Below are positions 33,773 through 42,943 of a stretch of 42,943 nt of DNA, one piece after another. The first letter of the stretch is position 1. The number at the start of each line of letters is the position of its first letter. Below the pieces are notes generated by a model. That model was not told the DNA's origin. It did no database searches and was given only the letters and a program-made list of their open reading frames with translations. The position numbers were made by a program, and so were the translations under genes. The DNA comes from Psychromonas sp. (GTDB lineage: Bacteria > Pseudomonadota > Gammaproteobacteria > Enterobacterales > Psychromonadaceae), in NCBI GenBank assembly GCA_013619145.1, contig JABXKR010000282.1:1-42943 (forward strand), in the 5' to 3' direction.

Positions 33773-35977
33773 ATGACATTTGAAGTAGATGAAGAGATCC
33801 TGCAAGACTTTTTAGTTGAAGCAGGAGAAATTATAGAATTATTATCAGAGCAGCTGGTTGATTTGGAAAATAATCCAAATGACACTGAATTACTCAATGC
33901 CATTTTCCGTGGTTTCCATACTGTAAAAGGTGGGGCTGGATTTTTATCTTTAACTGAATTGGTTGAAACTTGTCACGGTGCTGAAAATGTATTTGACTGT
34001 TTGCGTCAAAATAATCGCAGTGTTGATGCTGCACTTATGGATACTATTTTAGCTGCATTAGATGTTATTAACGAACAGTTTGAAGCAGTAAAGTCAGGAG
34101 ATGCCGTTAATGCCGCACCTGCCGAAATTCTTAAGCAGCTACATAAATTAAGTAAACCGGCATCGGAAGATGAAATTGATGAGATTAACGTTCCAGCAGC
34201 AGAAGCTGCAGTAGAACCCGTAGCAGAGCCTGTTGTTGAATCTGAGACTGTAGAAACTGCCAATGAGTCTGAAAGTAGCGTTGATGATATTACCGAAGCT
34301 GAATTTGACGCATTATTAGATGAATTGCATGGGAAATCTGGTTCTACAGTAACTGCTCCTGCCGCAACACCCGAAAATGCGGATATCAGTGAAGATGAAT
34401 TTGAATCATTACTGGATGAATTACATGGTGTAGGTAAGCACTCAATGGTACCGGCTGGTGAAGTTGAAACAGAAACTGTCAGTGCAGGTAATGATATTAA
34501 TGATGATGAGTTTGAATCATTACTTGATGAGTTGCACGGTAAAGGGGCTCATGGAGGCACTCCGGTTTCTGCTGCAGAAACTGCGGTTGTAGCTAACGGC
34601 AGTGATGAAATAACAGATGATGAATTTGAATCATTACTTGACGAATTACATGGTGCAGGCAAAAGTATCCAGACTGGTACTGAAGATAGACCTGCGCTAA
34701 AAACTCCGCCACCACCTGAAGTGAAACCACAACCTGTAGCAGCACCCGTCTCTACACCTGCTCCTGCTCCTGCCTCTAAAGCTCCAGTTGCGAAAAAAGC
34801 AGCTGTAGCTAAAGCTGAGCCTACAGTACGTGTTGATACCGCTATTCTTGATGAAATAATGAATATGGTCGGTGAATTAGTATTAGTGCGTAACCGTTTG
34901 GTAAGCCTTGAAGCGACCTCGGAAGATGAAGAAATCTCGCGCGCCGTTGCTAATCTTGATATTGTAACTGGTGATTTGCAGGGCTCTGTAATGAAAACGC
35001 GGATGCAGCCAATCAAAAAAGTATTTGGTAAATTCCCACGTGTTGTACGTGATTTAGCTCGCTCCTTAGGTAAAGATATTCGCCTTGAACTGGTCGGTGA
35101 AGAAACTGATTTAGATAAAAACTTGGTAGAAGCGCTAGCAGATCCTCTTGTGCATTTAGTGCGAAATTCGGTTGATCATGGTATTGAAATGCCAAACATC
35201 CGTATGCAGTCGGGAAAAGAGAAACAAGGTCGTGTTTTACTGTCAGCGTCACAGGAAGGTGACCATATTCTTCTGGTCATCGAAGATGATGGTGCTGGTA
35301 TGGATGCCAATAAATTAAAACAGATTGCAATGGACAAAGGCATCTTAGATAAAGATGGCGCTGAGCGTATGTCAGACAAAGAAGCGTATTCGCTTATCTT
35401 TGCCCCTGGCTTTTCAACTAAAGTTGAAATTTCTGATATTTCTGGTCGCGGTGTTGGAATGGATGTGGTCAAAACAGGGATCACCAAATTAAATGGCTCG
35501 ATCTCAATTGACTCTGCAATCGGTAAAGGTACTCGATTAGAGATTAAAGTACCGCTAACGCTGGCAATTCTACCAACGTTAATGATTGTGGTTGCGCAGC
35601 AAACCTTTGCATTACCTTTGACCAATGTAAATGAAATTTTCCATTTAGACTTAGCTAAAACAAATGTTGTTAACGGTCAGCTGACCATTGTGATACGTGA
35701 ACGTGCAATTCCACTCTTTTATCTTCGTGACTGGTTAGCGCCAAATGCTGAACCAATTGAAAAAAGTAAAGGCGTGGGGCATGTTGTGATTGTACAGTTA
35801 GGCGTTCAGCAGATTGCTTTTGTTGTCGATGCTTTACTTGGTCAGGAAGAAGTGGTTATCAAAGCGTTAGATAAACTGTTATCTGGTACGCCTGGTATGG
35901 CTGGGGCTACAATCACCAGTGATGGTGGTATTGCTCTGATTCTTGATTTACCAAGCTTATTGAAACATTACGCATAA
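33773..35977 (+). CDS. cheA: CheA, chemotaxis histidine kinase
   Basis: A 734-residue cytoplasmic kinase. P1 carries the phospho-histidine His49 ([14 protein letters not shown]). The region between P1 and P3 is not a normal compact P2 but an acidic linker with four copies of a (D/E)xxEFxxLLDELHG motif (residues about 171-294). After a Pro/Ala-rich hinge come the P3 dimerisation helices ([20 protein letters not shown]), the P4 ATPase with N box [13 protein letters not shown]1 EDDGAGMD and G2 [10 protein letters not shown], and the P5 CheW-like domain. Ribosome site AAGGA precedes the ATG. Confidence 0.97.
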   Translation: MTFEVDEEILQDFLVEAGEIIELLSEQLVDLENNPNDTELLNAIFRGFHTVKGGAGFLSLTELVETCHGAENVFDCLRQNNRSVDAALMDTILAALDVINEQFEAVKSGDAVNAAPAEILKQLHKLSKPASEDEIDEINVPAAEAAVEPVAEPVVESETVETANESESSVDDITEAEFDALLDELHGKSGSTVTAPAATPENADISEDEFESLLDELHGVGKHSMVPAGEVETETVSAGNDINDDEFESLLDELHGKGAHGGTPVSAAETAVVANGSDEITDDEFESLLDELHGAGKSIQTGTEDRPALKTPPPPEVKPQPVAAPVSTPAPAPASKAPVAKKAAVAKAEPTVRVDTAILDEIMNMVGELVLVRNRLVSLEATSEDEEISRAVANLDIVTGDLQGSVMKTRMQPIKKVFGKFPRVVRDLARSLGKDIRLELVGEETDLDKNLVEALADPLVHLVRNSVDHGIEMPNIRMQSGKEKQGRVLLSASQEGDHILLVIEDDGAGMDANKLKQIAMDKGILDKDGAERMSDKEAYSLIFAPGFSTKVEISDISGRGVGMDVVKTGITKLNGSISIDSAIGKGTRLEIKVPLTLAILPTLMIVVAQQTFALPLTNVNEIFHLDLAKTNVVNGQLTIVIRERAIPLFYLRDWLAPNAEPIEKSKGVGHVVIVQLGVQQIAFVVDALLGQEEVVIKALDKLLSGTPGMAGATITSDGGIALILDLPSLLKHYA
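34283..34654 (+). repeat. Four-fold peptide repeat in the CheA linker
   Basis: Coding repeat. Four motifs of the form I-x-x-x-E-F-(E/D)-(S/A)-L-L-D-E-L-H-G begin at about residues 172, 205, 242 and 280, separated by roughly 18-23 variable residues rich in Gly, Ala, Val and Thr. The motif cores also resemble each other in DNA (GAATTTGAATCATTA). Confidence 0.9.
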
Positions 35978-35996
35978 TAATAAAATAGGATTTTGC

Positions 35997-37184
35997 ATGG
36001 CGGTAAAAGTATTAGTTGTTGATGATTCAAGTTTTTTTCGTCGTCGAGTAAGTGAAATCATTAACAAATCACCTGCGTTAGAAGTGATTGCAACAGCGAA
36101 TAATGGCTTAGAAGCCGTAGAAATGGTTGCTAAATTTAAACCTGATGTTGTCACCATGGATATTGAAATGCCGGTTATGGATGGCATTACTGCGGTGAAA
36201 AAGATAATGGCAACTAATCCAGTGCCTATTCTGATGTTTTCTTCGCTAACCCATCAGGGTGCAAGTGCGACATTAGATGCGCTAGAAGCAGGTGCCGCTG
36301 ATTTTTTACCGAAAAAATTTGAAGATATTGCCCGTGATAAAGAGGAAGCAATCTCGTTATTGCAACAGCGAATTAAAGCGATAGCAAATCGCCGGGTACC
36401 TCGCGTTTTGACAACAACTGCGCCAGTAAAAGCAGAAACAGCTCCTACCAGAGCCCAAGCTAGCCCTGCATTATCTGCTTTAAAAAAATTAAACAGAAGC
36501 AGTGATGCAAGAGTTACTACACCTGTAACCAAACCTGTTGCTAACAAAGTTATGAGCAATGGTGCCCCGTTAGCCGCAACCAAGAAACATTTCAAAGCTT
36601 CTGGTAAGTCATATGATATCTTAGCAATAGGCACATCAACGGGTGGTCCTGTTGCTCTGCAGACTGTTTTGTCAGCGTTGCCTGCTAACTTTAAATTGCC
36701 GATATTACTGATTCAGCACATGCCTGGTACGTTTACTAAAGCGTTTGCTGACCGTTTAAATGGTATTTGTAAAATTAAAGTAAAAGAAGCAAGTGACGGG
36801 GATGTATTACAGCCAGGTTGCGCATACTTAGCGCCAGGTGGCAAACAGATGTTAGTAGATGGCCGAGCTGGGCATGGCAAAATTCGTATTCATGAAGGAA
36901 GCGAAAAACTCAATTACAAACCAAGTGTTGATATTACCTTTGCGTCATTATCAAAACTTTATGCTAATAAAGTGCTTGCTGTTGTTTTAACTGGTATGGG
37001 GGCTGATGGTCGGGATGGCGCGCGCATGTTAAAAGAGAAAGGCTCGGTTATATGGGCGCAAGATGAGGCAAGTTGTGTGGTTTACGGTATGCCTCAAGCG
37101 GTTGTTAAAGCGGGTATTGCGACAGAATCGTTAGCATTAGATCAAGTTGCTAAGCGTATTAAAGTAGAACTGAAACATGAATAA
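35997..37184 (+). CDS. cheB: CheB, chemoreceptor methylesterase/glutamine deamidase
   Basis: A 395-residue response regulator-enzyme. The receiver domain has Asp9/Asp10 and phospho-acceptor Asp55 ([13 protein letters not shown]). A long Ala/Thr/Lys-rich linker (about 135-205) leads to the catalytic domain with Ser214 (GTSTGGP), His241 (IQHMPG) and Asp337 ([11 protein letters not shown]). It starts after a TAGGA ribosome site and overlaps motC by eight bases. No cheR is present in the window. Confidence 0.97.
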   Translation: MAVKVLVVDDSSFFRRRVSEIINKSPALEVIATANNGLEAVEMVAKFKPDVVTMDIEMPVMDGITAVKKIMATNPVPILMFSSLTHQGASATLDALEAGAADFLPKKFEDIARDKEEAISLLQQRIKAIANRRVPRVLTTTAPVKAETAPTRAQASPALSALKKLNRSSDARVTTPVTKPVANKVMSNGAPLAATKKHFKASGKSYDILAIGTSTGGPVALQTVLSALPANFKLPILLIQHMPGTFTKAFADRLNGICKIKVKEASDGDVLQPGCAYLAPGGKQMLVDGRAGHGKIRIHEGSEKLNYKPSVDITFASLSKLYANKVLAVVLTGMGADGRDGARMLKEKGSVIWAQDEASCVVYGMPQAVVKAGIATESLALDQVAKRIKVELKHE

Positions 37185-37929
37185 GCTTGGTTTTTTAGGC
37201 TTTTTTATTATTATATCGAGTTTGTTATTTGCACAAAGTTATCATGGTTCGTCAATAAAAGGCTTGTTTGATTTACCCGCTTTTTTAATCGTATTTGGCG
37301 GGACATTTGGAGCTGTTTTAGTACAAACTTCGAGTAAGCAGTTCCTGCATGCATTAACTCTTATCCCGCAAATATTTACTAGCCCACCCCTTTCACTTAG
37401 TGAACAGTCCAGAAAAATTCAAGATTGGTCATATAAATCACGACAACACGGGTTATTAAGTTTAGAGAAAGAAAGTGATGACGAACTTGATCCCTTTACT
37501 CAAAAAGGGTTGGCAATGTTAGTTGATGGTTGTGATCAATTAGCGTTGCAGGATATCTTACAACAAGATATAGACTTGGCTAGTGAGCATCATGAACGCA
37601 GTGCACAGATTTTTGAATCAATGGGCGGATACAGCCCTACAATTGGTATTATTGGTGCCGTTTTAGGCTTGATTCAGGCGATGGGCTATTTAGATCAACC
37701 CGATAAATTAGGTGAAGGTATTGCTGTTGCATTTGTAGCGACTATTTACGGTGTTGGTTTCGCTAATTTTATTTATTTACCCGTAGCGAATAAAATCCGA
37801 TTATATTATCAATATGTGGCTCTGTATAAAGAGATGACCTTAATCGGCCTGATTGCCATTGCTCATGGTGATAATGGGTTGTTACTTGATCGCCGGTTAA
37901 GCGGTTATATTGATAGAGCATCTTATTAA
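37177..37929 (+). CDS. motC: MotC, MotA-family flagellar stator protein
   Basis: A 250-residue MotA/TolQ/ExbB-family protein with four membrane helices. Two are at the N-terminus ([39 protein letters not shown]). The other two follow a cytoplasmic loop and show [20 protein letters not shown] and [20 protein letters not shown], the channel-forming region. Position after cheB and before a MotB-like gene matches motC-motD of Pseudomonas. I infer a second stator set alongside a PomAB-type set elsewhere. It overlaps cheB and touches motD. Confidence 0.92.
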   Translation: MNKLGFLGFFIIISSLLFAQSYHGSSIKGLFDLPAFLIVFGGTFGAVLVQTSSKQFLHALTLIPQIFTSPPLSLSEQSRKIQDWSYKSRQHGLLSLEKESDDELDPFTQKGLAMLVDGCDQLALQDILQQDIDLASEHHERSAQIFESMGGYSPTIGIIGAVLGLIQAMGYLDQPDKLGEGIAVAFVATIYGVGFANFIYLPVANKIRLYYQYVALYKEMTLIGLIAIAHGDNGLLLDRRLSGYIDRASY

Positions 37930-38873
37930 TGCGTGTTAGGCCACGCTCCCGCCTGCAAATGCACTCTGGCAATGATCTTAACCGCTGGACAGTTTCCTTT
38001 GCCGATTTTATGACTTTAATGTTCGCTGTTTTTGTTGTGTTATATGCGGTCTCATCGAGTAAGGAAGAAAAATATAAAGAGGTAATGTTAAGTATTCAAA
38101 ATGCCAGCAAACTACTTAATCAATCGGTTTTCAGCTCTTATCGAGAAGGTATATTAAGCAAAGATAGCAATAGTATAATCGAGGATGCCGGGCCTGCAAT
38201 GCTCTCTGAAGGAATGATTAACCAAGCAAACGATGAACTTTCAGATGTTGATACATTAAAGGCAGGTTGGGAGCTGAGTCAATTAAAACTCGAACTAGAA
38301 GCGTTATTCTTATCTGAGTTAGATAATGATTTGGTTAAGTTAGATCTCGATGGTGACTGGTTGACGATTGAAATGGGCGGGAAGTTACTGTTTGCGGGCG
38401 GAAGCCATACCCTCTTAATTTCTGCTACAGAGCAAATTGCTAAATTAGCGGGCGTATTAAAGCCTGTAAATAATATGCTAAGAATACGTGGTTATACTGA
38501 TCAAAAAACAATCTCTAATGAAATTTACCGTTCTAATTGGGAACTTTCTGGTGCAAGAGCGTTTAGTGTTTTACATTTGCTAAATAAGTTTGGTATTGCC
38601 GGGCAGAGAATGGTAGTGGAAGCCTATGGTGAATATTACCCTGTTATCGACCAAAATGGCGATGTAGACAATTTAAAGAGCAGACGTGTTGTTATTGCTA
38701 TCTCTAAGTATGCTTTAGTAGAGAGTGCACTCGCTAATGAGATAAAAAATACATTAGATAAAAACAAAAAAAACAGTCCTCAACCATCAGCTTTAGCAAA
38801 GCCAGATAGTGAAGAGATGCATGAACTGCATTTACCGAATAATCGATTAATTATTACTACAAGGCAGGAATAA
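37929..38873 (+). CDS. motD: MotD, MotB-family flagellar stator protein
   Basis: A 314-residue single-pass membrane protein. WTVSFADFMTLMFAVFVVLY contains the conserved ion-binding Asp of MotB-type stators. The C-terminal OmpA-like peptidoglycan-binding domain is present (LLFAGGSHTLLISATEQIAK, RIRGYTDQKTI, NWELSGARAFSVL, and SRRVVIAIS at its end). Its ATG shares a base with the motC stop. Whether it uses protons or sodium cannot be read reliably. Confidence 0.92.
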   Translation: MRVRPRSRLQMHSGNDLNRWTVSFADFMTLMFAVFVVLYAVSSSKEEKYKEVMLSIQNASKLLNQSVFSSYREGILSKDSNSIIEDAGPAMLSEGMINQANDELSDVDTLKAGWELSQLKLELEALFLSELDNDLVKLDLDGDWLTIEMGGKLLFAGGSHTLLISATEQIAKLAGVLKPVNNMLRIRGYTDQKTISNEIYRSNWELSGARAFSVLHLLNKFGIAGQRMVVEAYGEYYPVIDQNGDVDNLKSRRVVIAISKYALVESALANEIKNTLDKNKKNSPQPSALAKPDSEEMHELHLPNNRLIITTRQE

Positions 38874-38875
38874 AG

Positions 38876-39649
38876 TTGTTAGTTTGGACAGTGGCAAATC
38901 AAAAAGGAGGCGTAGGTAAAACAACAACAGTTATTTCATTGGCTGGTTTGCTTGCTGAGCGTGGTTTTCGGGTTTTATTGATTGATACCGATCCGCAGTC
39001 ATCACTAACCAGTTACCTGCAATATGATTCCGATCAGCTTCCTGTTAGTTTGTATGATCTATTTGTGGAACCTGCACAAACTAAAGCTGAGTTAGCGCAA
39101 GTTATTTTACCGACTGAAATCACTAATATTTCATTAATACCAGCCTCAATGGCACTGGCAACATTAGATCGCGTGTTGGGTGACAAAGAAGGTATGGGGC
39201 TATTTATGAAAAAGCAGCTAACATTAGTAGAAGATGATTTCGATTTTGTTTTAATTGACTGTCCACCTGTATTAGGGGTGATGATGGTCAATGCTTTAGC
39301 TGCTTGTGAAAGAATATTGGTACCAGTACAAACCGAGTATTTAGCATCCAAAGGATTAGAACGGATGATAAAAACGCTCGAAATCATGCAAAAGCCTCGC
39401 GTTGGAAATTTTGATTATTGTATTATTCCTACAATGTATGATAAACGAACTCGCGCATCATTAAATACGCTTGACGCATTAAAAAATAGCTATGCAAATA
39501 AAGTTTGGAATGGTGTAATCCCTGTCGATACAAAGTTTAGAGACGCAAGTTTAGATCATTTACCCGTTTCTATTTATTCACGACATTGTCGAGGCACATT
39601 TGCTTATGAAACATTACTTAATTACCTGTTACAAATTGAGCCGTACTAA
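38876..39649 (+). CDS. parC: ParC, ParA-like ATPase localising chemotaxis arrays
   Basis: A 257-residue ParA/Soj-family ATPase with the deviant Walker A VANQKGGVGKTTT at residues 6-18, then LLIDTDPQSSLTSYL and FVLIDCPPVLG. In Vibrio the protein encoded here (ParC) recruits chemotaxis clusters to the cell pole. The close links to parP and cheW show it is the chemotaxis type, not a chromosome partition ParA; no parB or parS is present. Translation starts at TTG 38876, with AGGA about eight bases upstream. Confidence 0.93.
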   Translation: MLVWTVANQKGGVGKTTTVISLAGLLAERGFRVLLIDTDPQSSLTSYLQYDSDQLPVSLYDLFVEPAQTKAELAQVILPTEITNISLIPASMALATLDRVLGDKEGMGLFMKKQLTLVEDDFDFVLIDCPPVLGVMMVNALAACERILVPVQTEYLASKGLERMIKTLEIMQKPRVGNFDYCIIPTMYDKRTRASLNTLDALKNSYANKVWNGVIPVDTKFRDASLDHLPVSIYSRHCRGTFAYETLLNYLLQIEPY

Positions 39650-40351
39650 ATGAAAAATCATAATGACCAAGCAATTGAAAGTTATTTTACTTCCATGTTA
39701 AGCGAACAATTACCTGAAGATACTGTTACTGAAACACTCGTCGATGATGTCCAAGAGCAATTAGAAAGTTTACAACCAGCTGTCTCTATTTTACCTGAAA
39801 CGCTTGTTTTTTCTGAACAAGAAGAAGCGATTGATGTTGCTGCAGCACCCCAATTATCAGAAACGGAAGCAGTTGCTACGCAAAAACAGGATGTATGGAA
39901 AAACTTAGACGTTGGCAATGAATTTCAGGTGTTGTTTTTTGAGTTGGCGGGGTTAACTTTTGCGGTGCCATTAACTGATTTAGGCGGCATTCATCATTTA
40001 GACTCATCACTTAATTCACTACTCGGTAAGCCTGATTGGTTTTCAGGTGTTATGGCGAAGGGTGAATCACTTTATAATATTGTTGATACTGCCAAATGGA
40101 TAAACACAGGCGCGTCTTCTGAATCGTTAAATTACACCCATTATATTTTACTTGGCGCAACAGAGTGGGGGCTTTCTTGTGAAAAACTTCTGGGCACTGA
40201 AACGTTAACAACTGAACAAATAAAATGGCGGAAAGTACAAGGTAAAAGGCCATGGCTCGCTGGCATGGTTAAAGAAAAAATGTGCGCTTTGATCCATGCT
40301 GAAGAATTAGTTAAGCTGTTGAATAGCGGAATGAATATTCATGGCCATTAA
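39650..40351 (+). CDS. parP: ParP, CheW-like coupling protein linking ParC to CheA arrays
   Basis: A 233-residue protein. About 85 N-terminal residues are acidic and Pro/Glu-rich (the ParC-interacting region in Vibrio ParP). A degenerate CheW domain follows (FQVLFFELAGLTFAVPLTDL, LLGKPDWFSGVMAKGESLYN, ending VKEKMCALIHAEELVKLLNS), which in ParP serves as the array integration (AIF) domain. Its ATG follows the parC stop directly. The N-terminal function is inferred from family and position. Confidence 0.88.
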   Translation: MKNHNDQAIESYFTSMLSEQLPEDTVTETLVDDVQEQLESLQPAVSILPETLVFSEQEEAIDVAAAPQLSETEAVATQKQDVWKNLDVGNEFQVLFFELAGLTFAVPLTDLGGIHHLDSSLNSLLGKPDWFSGVMAKGESLYNIVDTAKWINTGASSESLNYTHYILLGATEWGLSCEKLLGTETLTTEQIKWRKVQGKRPWLAGMVKEKMCALIHAEELVKLLNSGMNIHGH

Positions 40352-40419
40352 GCACTGGAAAAATTAAAATTAACAACTAAGATAAACTCATTAACTCACC
40401 AAATTGAACAGAGAATATT

Positions 40420-40908
40420 ATGAATAGAGAAGGCAATAAATCAGATAACTCTTCAGATGATGAAGTATTCCAACGAGTTACTTTTCAATTAGAAAATGAA
40501 ACTTACGGTATTAATGTAATGCAGGTTCAAGAGATTTTACGTTACAGTGAAATTGCAGCGGTACCCGGCGCACCTGATTATGTATTAGGGATTATCAATT
40601 TACGTGGTAATGTTGTAACCGTTATTGATACTCGCTCTCGATTTGGTTTAATGCCAGCTGAAATTACCGATAATAGCCGCATTGTTATTATTGAAGCTGA
40701 AAAACAGGTCATTGGTATTTTAGTTGATAGTGTCGCTGAAGTTGTTTACTTGAAAAAATCAGAAATAGAAGACGCACCGCATGTCGGCACTGAGGAAAGC
40801 TCTCAGTTTATTCAAGGCGTTACCAACCGAGGTGATGGTTTACTTATTTTAGTTGATTTAAATAAGTTACTCAGTGATGAAGAGTGGGATGAATTAAGTC
40901 TTTTATAA
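40420..40908 (+). CDS. cheW: CheW, chemotaxis coupling protein
   Basis: A 162-residue adaptor joining chemoreceptors to CheA. Signatures are QLENETYGINVMQVQEILRY, PDYVLGIINLRGNVVTVIDT and IIEAEKQVIGILVDSVAEVV. It is followed at once by the DUF2802 gene. Confidence 0.97.
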   Translation: MNREGNKSDNSSDDEVFQRVTFQLENETYGINVMQVQEILRYSEIAAVPGAPDYVLGIINLRGNVVTVIDTRSRFGLMPAEITDNSRIVIIEAEKQVIGILVDSVAEVVYLKKSEIEDAPHVGTEESSQFIQGVTNRGDGLLILVDLNKLLSDEEWDELSLL

Positions 40909-40920
40909 ATAGAGTCATAA

Positions 40921-41313
40921 ATGTATTCACAATATATCCCTTGGCTAGCCTTAGTGTTAGCCTTTGTTTTTTTTATTATTAGTTACTTGTTAATAAATAA
41001 ACTGACGAAGAAAACTGATGCGTTGCAGCTGCTTGTTAAATCATTGCTTGCGAGCAATGAATCGTTTAAAAAACAATTTGGCGAAATCCACTCCGGCAGT
41101 GTTGGGATGGGAAAAAAAATTCAGCAGTTAGATGCAGTTGTAAAAAAAACGCAGGAAAATCAGTTAAATCTTGTTGCGCAAGCACCTGAGAATAGACTTT
41201 ATACTCGAGCGACTAAAATGGTTGAGTTAGGGGCGTCGATTGAAGAGTTAATGAATGAATGTGAGCTACCAAGAGCTGAAGCTGAATTACTGCTTAACCT
41301 GCATAAAAAATAG
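40921..41313 (+). CDS. DUF2802 family membrane protein
   Basis: A 130-residue protein with one N-terminal membrane helix (YIPWLALVLAFVFFIISYLL), a coiled-coil middle and a conserved C-terminal segment (TRATKMVELGASIEELMNEC, ELPRAEAELLLNLHK) typical of DUF2802. The C-terminal part resembles a small helix-turn-helix. It is conserved after cheW in polar flagellates, but I know of no established function. It lies twelve bases after cheW and ends the chemotaxis run. Confidence 0.85.
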   Translation: MYSQYIPWLALVLAFVFFIISYLLINKLTKKTDALQLLVKSLLASNESFKKQFGEIHSGSVGMGKKIQQLDAVVKKTQENQLNLVAQAPENRLYTRATKMVELGASIEELMNECELPRAEAELLLNLHKK

Positions 41314-41363
41314 TTTTATTCCCAATCTTACTTCATGTTTAATTCCTTACTAAATATAAGTGT

Positions 41364-41404
41364 AAGCGTTTGTTTTATTGGCTGGTTTTATAGAATAAAC
41401 GCTT
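41364..41404. repeat. Stem-loop between the chemotaxis operon and ccmA
   Basis: AAGCGTTT (41364-41371) and AAACGCTT (41397-41404) are perfect inverted copies around an AT-rich 25-base loop, without a clear T run after the 3' arm. It may be a leaky end for the che transcript. The 209-base gap also holds a weak sigma70-like pair (TTGAAC, then TTATCT) before ccmA and no gene. Confidence 0.4.
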
Positions 41405-41522
41405 GCTCATATTAACGATTGAACTTTATGACTTAGCATTATTATCTGTGCTAGGATCCAAAGCACACATAAATTCTCTTAATTCTAGGCGATTGTTCCA
41501 TTTTAACTGTTAGGTTGTATTC

Positions 41523-42158
41523 ATGCTTCACTGCAAAAAACTAACTTGCGTCCGCGAGGAACGAATCTTATTTAAAGATCTAAGCTTTACAGTTAATTCT
41601 GGTGAGATAGTCCAAGTTGAAGGACCCAATGGGGTAGGTAAAACATCTCTTTTTCGTTTGCTTGTTGGATTATCGACAGCTTATGCCGGAGAGATTTTTT
41701 GGCAGGGGCAAGTTATATCTTCCGATCGAGAATCCTTTTATCAGCAACTTTTATATCTCGGTCATAAAACTGGTATCAAACCAGAATTAACCGCATTAGA
41801 AAACCTGCAGTTTTTTCAACAAATGCATACAACTCATTCAGAGGTTAATTTATGGGATGTTTTAGCTAAAGTTGGACTAGCAGGTTATGAAGATATTACC
41901 ACCTCGCAACTTTCGGCAGGGCAACAGCGGCGTGTTGCATTGGCTCGATTATGGCTCAATGATTGTCCATTATGGATACTTGATGAGCCCTTTACCGCCA
42001 TCGATAAATCAGGTGTCGCCGTTTTAGAGGAGCTTTTTATTAAACACGCTCAAAATGGCGGCATTGTTCTGCTGACCACACATCAAGATTTAAGTATCGA
42101 TTCAAGCTTGCATTCGAAAATAAGGTTGACCAAAGCAACTGGTGATTTATATGTTTAA
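41523..42158 (+). CDS. ccmA: CcmA, haem exporter ATP-binding protein
   Basis: A 211-residue ABC ATPase of the CcmABCD complex, which releases holo-CcmE in cytochrome c maturation. Walker A GPNGVGKT is at about residues 34-41, the ABC signature is LSAGQQRR, and Walker B is LWILDEPFTAID; the switch histidine is in LLTTHQD. The gene overlaps ccmB by eight bases. Polar flagellar-chemotaxis clusters followed by ccm genes are common in vibrios and relatives. Confidence 0.96.
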   Translation: MLHCKKLTCVREERILFKDLSFTVNSGEIVQVEGPNGVGKTSLFRLLVGLSTAYAGEIFWQGQVISSDRESFYQQLLYLGHKTGIKPELTALENLQFFQQMHTTHSEVNLWDVLAKVGLAGYEDITTSQLSAGQQRRVALARLWLNDCPLWILDEPFTAIDKSGVAVLEELFIKHAQNGGIVLLTTHQDLSIDSSLHSKIRLTKATGDLYV

Positions 42159-42819
42159 TGCTTTTGCTCAGGTTGTCAGTAAAGAATTGAAAGGCGCTTT
42201 TCGTCGCCAAAGTGATATCTTAAATCCAATCTGGTTCTTTATGATAGTCGTAACGCTTTTTCCTTTAGGTATCGGAACCGATCCTGCATTATTAAAACGC
42301 ATTGCCCCGGGTATTATTTGGGTGGCAGCTTTATTGGCCGCTCTTTTATCTTTTGAGCGCTTGTTTAAAGATGATTTTATCGATGGCACGCTTGAGCAGT
42401 TAATGCTTACTCCATATCCGCTTGCTTGGTTGGCCTGTGCCAAGGTATTTGCTCACTGGTTACTTACTGGCTTGCCTATTTTATTGGTATCACCACTGTT
42501 AGCGACATTTTTATCACTTGATATGAATACTTATTTTGCGTTATTTTTAACACTTTTAATCGGAACACCGATTTTGAGCTTATTGGGCGCGATTGGTGTC
42601 GCTTTAACTGTTGGTTTACGTAAAGGCGGGATCTTATTAAGCTTAATCATGCTACCTTTGAGCATCCCGATTTTGATTTTTTCAACGATGGCGATTGATG
42701 CGGCAGCTTTTGGTCAATCATATTTAGGCTTATTAGCACTTTTAGGTGCGATGTTAGTTGCTGCAATCACCTTGGCGCCTTTTGCTATTGCCGCTTCATT
42801 GAGGGTTAGTGTCAGTTAA
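42151..42819 (+). CDS. ccmB: CcmB, haem exporter membrane subunit
   Basis: A 222-residue polytopic protein with six membrane helices. FKDDFIDGTLEQLMLTPYPL is the CcmB signature, and the N-terminus ELKGAFRRQSDILNPIWFFM is typical. I use ATG 42151 inside the ccmA end rather than a GTG three codons earlier. ccmC would be expected next, but the sequence directly after the stop is the dispersed repeat, running to the window edge. Confidence 0.96.
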   Translation: MFNAFAQVVSKELKGAFRRQSDILNPIWFFMIVVTLFPLGIGTDPALLKRIAPGIIWVAALLAALLSFERLFKDDFIDGTLEQLMLTPYPLAWLACAKVFAHWLLTGLPILLVSPLLATFLSLDMNTYFALFLTLLIGTPILSLLGAIGVALTVGLRKGGILLSLIMLPLSIPILIFSTMAIDAAAFGQSYLGLLALLGAMLVAAITLAPFAIAASLRVSVS

Positions 42820-42824
42820 AATTT

Positions 42825-42943
42825 ATGTAATTACTCAGGTCGTCGCCATTTAAGCTTATTTCCGCGTTGAAAAATGCTCATTTAAACGACTAAACTGCGC
42901 TTTTTCGCCTTGAACTCAGCATAAATGGCTTAGCCCTGAGTAT
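42825..42943 (+). repeat. 119-bp MITE-like dispersed repeat, copy C
   Basis: Begins six bases after the ccmB stop and reaches the window edge. It is the inverted, about 96 per cent identical counterpart of 21361-21479. Its left end TTACTCAGGTCGTCGCC and the complement of its right end ATACTCAGGGCTAAGCC form an imperfect terminal inverted repeat. It has no coding capacity. Confidence 0.85.

Noticed and set aside
38876-39649. Chromosome or plasmid partition ParA near a replication origin
   Set aside because: No parB or parS accompanies it; context with parP and cheW marks it as the chemotaxis array ParC.

Overview
The window looks like chromosomal DNA of an AT-rich marine gammaproteobacterium of the Alteromonadales/Vibrionales type. 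Gene content and order fit a polarly flagellated, Psychromonas-like organism; this is inferred from protein character and synteny, not from a database search. Four blocks are visible. (1) 1-6661 (+) is the platform and motor half of an MSHA-type type IV pilus locus, mshL-mshM-mshN-mshE-mshG. It ends abruptly at mshG, with no pilin genes, in a short spacer carrying two identical REP-like hairpins. (2) 6932-10081 (-) is dacA, then ybeD-lipB-lipA (cell-wall carboxypeptidase and lipoate biosynthesis), each transcript ending in a clear hairpin terminator. (3) 10316-12104 (+) is a nitrogen-control unit: an NtrC-type palindrome, a sigma54 -24/-12 element, glnK and amtB. It is followed by a terminator, a fragment of a dispersed repeat, a degenerate tail of an EAL-domain gene and an LPP20-type lipoprotein gene.

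(4) 13221-41313 (+) is a nearly continuous polar flagellar and chemotaxis cluster: fliEFGHIJ, fliKLMNOPQR-flhB, flhA-flhF-flhG-fliA, then cheY-cheZ-cheA-cheB-motC-motD-parC-parP-cheW and a DUF2802 gene. It encodes the MS ring, C ring, export apparatus, hook-length control, polar placement and number control (FlhF/FlhG), sigma28, a second-type stator pair, and a chemosensory array with its polar localisation proteins (ParC/ParP). Convincing sigma54 promoters precede fliE (13221-13236) and fliK (19416-19431). The window closes with ccmA-ccmB (haem exporter, cytochrome c maturation) and a copy of the dispersed repeat at the right edge.

The gene list is ordinary for such a bacterium; the interest lies in how the flagellar cluster has been modified. 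The fliL-fliM junction is a 139-bp tandem triplication, leaving a decayed fliM start and a small chimeric ORF. The 3' end of fliG is repeated three more times after its stop codon. fliK carries 33 consecutive 9-bp units encoding an Ala/Ser-rich tract in the hook-length ruler. flhA has no ATG/GTG/TTG at the expected position, but an ATC with a well-placed Shine-Dalgarno sequence. flhF is split by a +1 frameshift that can be placed at an A5 run. A 119-bp MITE-like repeat occurs between fliK and fliL and, inverted, after ccmB, with a 35-bp fragment after amtB. I see no rRNA, tRNA, CRISPR array, prophage or complete insertion sequence.
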